This document shows, piece by piece, positions 61,447-64,000 of a DNA stretch of 64,000 nucleotides; the first letter of the stretch is position 1; each line of letters begins with the position of its first letter. Below the pieces are notes generated by a model. That model saw nothing but the letters and a program-made list of their open reading frames with translations, was not told where the DNA came from and ran no database searches. This stretch comes from Casp-alpha2 sp036337015 (GTDB lineage: Bacteria; Pseudomonadota; Alphaproteobacteria; Rhodospirillales; Casp-alpha2), in NCBI GenBank assembly GCA_036337015.1, contig JAYZEZ010000008.1, positions 124,001-188,000 on the forward strand, read 5' to 3'. The position numbers were made by a program, and so were the translations under genes.

Positions 61447-62856
61447 ATGGGCAAACCCCGCACCCTATTTGATAAAATATGGGATAGCCATCTGGTAAAC
61501 GTACAAGATGACGGTACATGTCTACTATATATTGACCGACATTTGACACATGAAGTTACAAGTCCACAAGCATTCGAAGGACTTCGTAATGCCGGAAGAA
61601 AAGTACGTCGACCTGAAGCTACTCTCGCCGTTGTAGATCATGATGTGCCAACTACCGACCGTTCAAAACCAATTGAAGATCCGGAGGCTCTAGCACAGGT
61701 AGAAACCTTAAGAAAAAATTGCAAGGATTTCGGGATTCAGTTCTTTGACATTGACGATATTCGCCAAGGTATAGTTCATATCATTGGACCAGAGCAAGGA
61801 TTTACCTTGCCAGGTTCAACTATCGTATGCGGAGACAGTCACACAGCCACTCATGGGGCCTTCGGGGCCTTAGCTTTTGGAATTGGCACTTCTGAAGTAG
61901 AACATGTTCTGGCAACCCAAACATTACTCCAAGCACCGCTTAAAAATATGCGCATAACAGTTGAAGGTAGCCTTCCCAATGGTGTCACCAGCAAAGATTT
62001 AATCTTATCTATAATCGGTAAAATTGGCACCGCGGGTGGAACAGGTTACGTTATAGAATATGCCGGCCAGGCTATCCGTGAATTGAGTATGGAAGGCCGT
62101 ATGACTGTCTGTAATATGACAATCGAAGGTGGTGCAAGGGGTGGTCTTATTGCTCCTGATGAAGTTACTTTTGATTTTTTACGTGGTCGACCGATGTCAC
62201 CTAAAGGTGCCTCTTGGGAAGCTGCCGAAACTTACTGGAGGACATTACCAAGCGATAATGGTTCGACATACGACAAGGAAGTTATGCTAAACGCTGCTCA
62301 AATTGTCCCACAAGTTACTTGGGGAACTTCTCCTGAAGATGTCGTTGGAATCAACGAAACCGTTCCCGCACCTGAAGATTTTGAAGATGAGGCAAAACAA
62401 GAGTCTGTTCGCTTAGCACTAAATTATATGGGCCTAAAACCAGGAACACCAATGACAGAAATTAGTATTGATTTTGCTTTTGTCGGTGCTTGCACAAATG
62501 GACGCATTGAAGATATACGTGCAGCAGCTAAAGTCGCTAAAGGAAGGCATGTAGCCAAAGGTGTGACTGCCCTGATAGTTCCAGGTTCAGGACTTGTAAA
62601 AGAACAGGCTGAAGAAGAAGGGTTAGCGGATATCTTAGTAAAAGCAGGATTTGAATGGCGGGAACCTGGCTGCTCTATGTGTCTAGCAATGAATCCTGAT
62701 AAAGTGCCACCAGGGATGAGATGTGCCGCCACATCGAACCGCAACTTCAAAGGCCGTCAAGGTCCCGATAGTCGTACTCATTTAGTTAGTCCAGCAATGG
62801 CTGCAGCTGCTGCAGTTTCTGGTCATTTAATAGATGTGCGGTCTTTAGATCATTAA
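61447..62856 (+). CDS. leuC: 3-isopropylmalate dehydratase, large subunit
   Basis: Fe-S isomerase of leucine synthesis. The 469-residue protein has the [4Fe-4S] ligands in GACTNGRIEDIRAAAKVA and EPGCSMCLAMNPDKVP, and the VCGDSHTATHGAFGALAFG segment. ATG 61447 is chosen because GGAGG lies 8 bases before it; the frame opens at 61432. Follows rplS by 50 bases; leuD follows by 22. Confidence 0.97.
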   Translation: MGKPRTLFDKIWDSHLVNVQDDGTCLLYIDRHLTHEVTSPQAFEGLRNAGRKVRRPEATLAVVDHDVPTTDRSKPIEDPEALAQVETLRKNCKDFGIQFFDIDDIRQGIVHIIGPEQGFTLPGSTIVCGDSHTATHGAFGALAFGIGTSEVEHVLATQTLLQAPLKNMRITVEGSLPNGVTSKDLILSIIGKIGTAGGTGYVIEYAGQAIRELSMEGRMTVCNMTIEGGARGGLIAPDEVTFDFLRGRPMSPKGASWEAAETYWRTLPSDNGSTYDKEVMLNAAQIVPQVTWGTSPEDVVGINETVPAPEDFEDEAKQESVRLALNYMGLKPGTPMTEISIDFAFVGACTNGRIEDIRAAAKVAKGRHVAKGVTALIVPGSGLVKEQAEEEGLADILVKAGFEWREPGCSMCLAMNPDKVPPGMRCAATSNRNFKGRQGPDSRTHLVSPAMAAAAAVSGHLIDVRSLDH

Positions 62857-62878
62857 ATCCGATTAAAAGGAAAGGACT

Positions 62879-63490
62879 ATGGAAAAATTCACAAAGATTA
62901 CTGGTATTGCGGCACCCATGGATCTAATCAATATTGATACTGACATGGTAATTCCTAAACAATATTTGACCACTATTGAACGTACAGGATTAGGAAAGGG
63001 ATTATTTCATGAAATGCGTTACAATAAAGACGGAACTGAAAATCCAGATTTTGTTCTTAATAAACCGGCATACCGCAAGGCAACTATCTTAGTTGCCGGT
63101 GAAAATTTTGGTTGCGGGTCATCTCGCGAACATGCGCCTTGGGCACTATTGGATTTTGGCTTCCGGTGCATAATAGCTCCTAGCTTTGCAGATATTTTTT
63201 ATAATAATTGTTTTAAGAACGGCATTCTACCCATTCGGTTGCCTCAAAAAAGTGTAGATAGTTTAATGGAAGATGCTAATCGCGGAGCAAATGCCACAAT
63301 TACAATAAATCTTGAAGAAGAAATTATTACTAGACCTGATGGAGAAAAAATCAAGTTCAGTCTTGACGAGTTTAAAAAATACTGCTTGCTCAATGGACTT
63401 GATGATATTGGGTTAACGATGGAAAATGAAGATAAAATCTCTAGTTTTGAAAAAAACCGTTTGGCAACTCAACCATGGTTAGCAGAGTAA
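62879..63490 (+). CDS. leuD: 3-isopropylmalate dehydratase, small subunit
   Basis: Swivel-domain partner of LeuC. The 203-residue protein has the NIDTDMVIPKQYL start and FGCGSSREHAPWALLDFG substrate loop. AAAGGAAAGG precedes the ATG. leuB follows in the same orientation after 213 bases, or after 6 if the in-frame extension is translated. Confidence 0.96.
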   Translation: MEKFTKITGIAAPMDLINIDTDMVIPKQYLTTIERTGLGKGLFHEMRYNKDGTENPDFVLNKPAYRKATILVAGENFGCGSSREHAPWALLDFGFRCIIAPSFADIFYNNCFKNGILPIRLPQKSVDSLMEDANRGANATITINLEEEIITRPDGEKIKFSLDEFKKYCLLNGLDDIGLTMENEDKISSFEKNRLATQPWLAE

Positions 63491-63496
63491 CCTTTA

Positions 63497-63703
63497 ATGG
63501 TTAACAAAATTATTATTACAGAGACAAAGCTTGAACGAATTAAAGCAGATGGATTCGAAGACGATGAGCTTAGATTTATAACAAAACAGACTGAGCTAGA
63601 TGCGTTGCTTAGAAAACGGGACAAAAATAAACAATCTACTTTAAATTCAACTTCGAGATCCGGTGCTACTAGCGAAGCCATAGAAAAAAAAGAGAGAAAA
63701 ACT
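63497..63703 (+). other. In-frame open extension ahead of leuB
   Basis: Sixty-nine codons without a stop, continuous with leuB, starting ATG 6 bases after the leuD stop. The putative peptide is acidic then basic (FEDDELRFITKQTELDALLR..., ending EKKERKT) and resembles no domain I know. It may be a genuine fused segment, a leader, or chance. The upstream ribosome site is weak. Confidence 0.35.
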
Positions 63704-64000
63704 ATGCCTGCTAATAAAAAACTATTAATGCTTCCAGGTGATGGTATTGGCCCTGAAGTTATTAGCCAAGTTAGGCGTGTAATCGACTGGATGGATAAAG
63801 CTCGCCATATTTCTTTTGATATTAAAGAAGATCTAATTGGTGGAGCTTGTTATGATGAGCATGGCTGCTCCATAACTGATAATACAATGGCTGATGCTAT
63901 GAGCGTTGATGCTGTTTTATTAGGTGCTGTTGGTGGTCCAAAATGGGATAAAATTGCTCGTCACCATCGCCCTGAACAAGGTTTGCTTAGACTGCGCAAA
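63704..64000 (+). CDS. leuB: 3-isopropylmalate dehydrogenase (5' part; runs off window)
   Basis: Only the first 99 codons are in the window. KKLLMLPGDGIGPEVISQVR and GACYDEHGCSITDNTMADAM with AVLLGAVGGPKWD match LeuB. The conventional start is ATG 63704, with AGAGAG 8 bases upstream. However, the same frame is open back to another ATG at 63497, giving a 69-residue N-terminal extension (MVNKIIITETKLERIKADGF...). Whether that is translated as part of LeuB is unknown. Confidence 0.95.
   Translation, partial: MPANKKLLMLPGDGIGPEVISQVRRVIDWMDKARHISFDIKEDLIGGACYDEHGCSITDNTMADAMSVDAVLLGAVGGPKWDKIARHHRPEQGLLRLRK

Overview
The window is about 64 kb of an AT-rich bacterial chromosome, densely coding on both strands. 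It looks like a free-living-type alphaproteobacterium, most likely an uncultured, low-GC member of the Rhodospirillales. This rests on a CcrM-type GANTC methyltransferase beside rnhB, the ftsY-mtaB-dapF / ffh-rpsP-rimM-trmD-rplS-leuCDB block, a complete system I cytochrome c maturation cluster, a DUF1127 protein, and the SUV3-like helicase plus S4-protein pair. The lineage is an inference from gene content; no 16S rRNA or ribosomal-protein phylogeny could be run.

Layout. 1-5.1 kb: a DUF1127 protein, aminopeptidase P, PduO-type cobalamin adenosyltransferase and etfBA. 5.1-15.2 kb: 3-hydroxybutyryl-CoA dehydrogenase, ccrM-rnhB, a TauE-like permease with two rSAM/selenodomain-associated transferase families, moaB with a soluble lytic transglycosylase, a family-4-like uracil-DNA glycosylase, and ETF-ubiquinone oxidoreductase, which accepts electrons from EtfAB. 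15.2-23.4 kb: a TPR protein, ispE, tRNA-Gln(UUG), a class III CoA-transferase, aceK, an unusual ribbon-helix-helix plus RAMA-domain protein, msrB and a TauD-like dioxygenase. 23.5-30.9 kb: an unassigned radical SAM protein, apaG, folE, trkH, a lipoprotein, argF-argD and an ABC-2 permease. 30.9-40.2 kb: recX, acnA, htpG, a helicase/S4 pair and a TerB-like protein.

40.3-49.1 kb is one tightly overlapping operon, ccmABCDEFGHI, ending in a GT41 (SPINDLY/OGT-like) glycosyltransferase. 49.1-54.1 kb holds pgk, a chemoreceptor-like membrane protein with a degenerate signalling tip, a 76-residue orphan and an amidase. 54.1-57.2 kb is a minus-strand ftsY-mtaB-dapF cluster. 57.4-64.0 kb is ffh-rpsP-rimM-trmD-rplS followed by leuC-leuD-leuB, with leuB running off the end.

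No insertion sequence, prophage, CRISPR array, toxin-antitoxin pair or secondary-metabolite cluster is visible; the window is mostly core genome. The most interesting items are the RHH-RAMA protein, which shares a domain type with the CcrM encoded 14 kb away; two GANTC sites just upstream of ccrM; an in-frame 69-codon extension ahead of leuB; a strong promoter plus perfect-looking hairpin leader before ffh; and an interleaved inverted-repeat (pseudoknot-capable) segment after the radical SAM gene.
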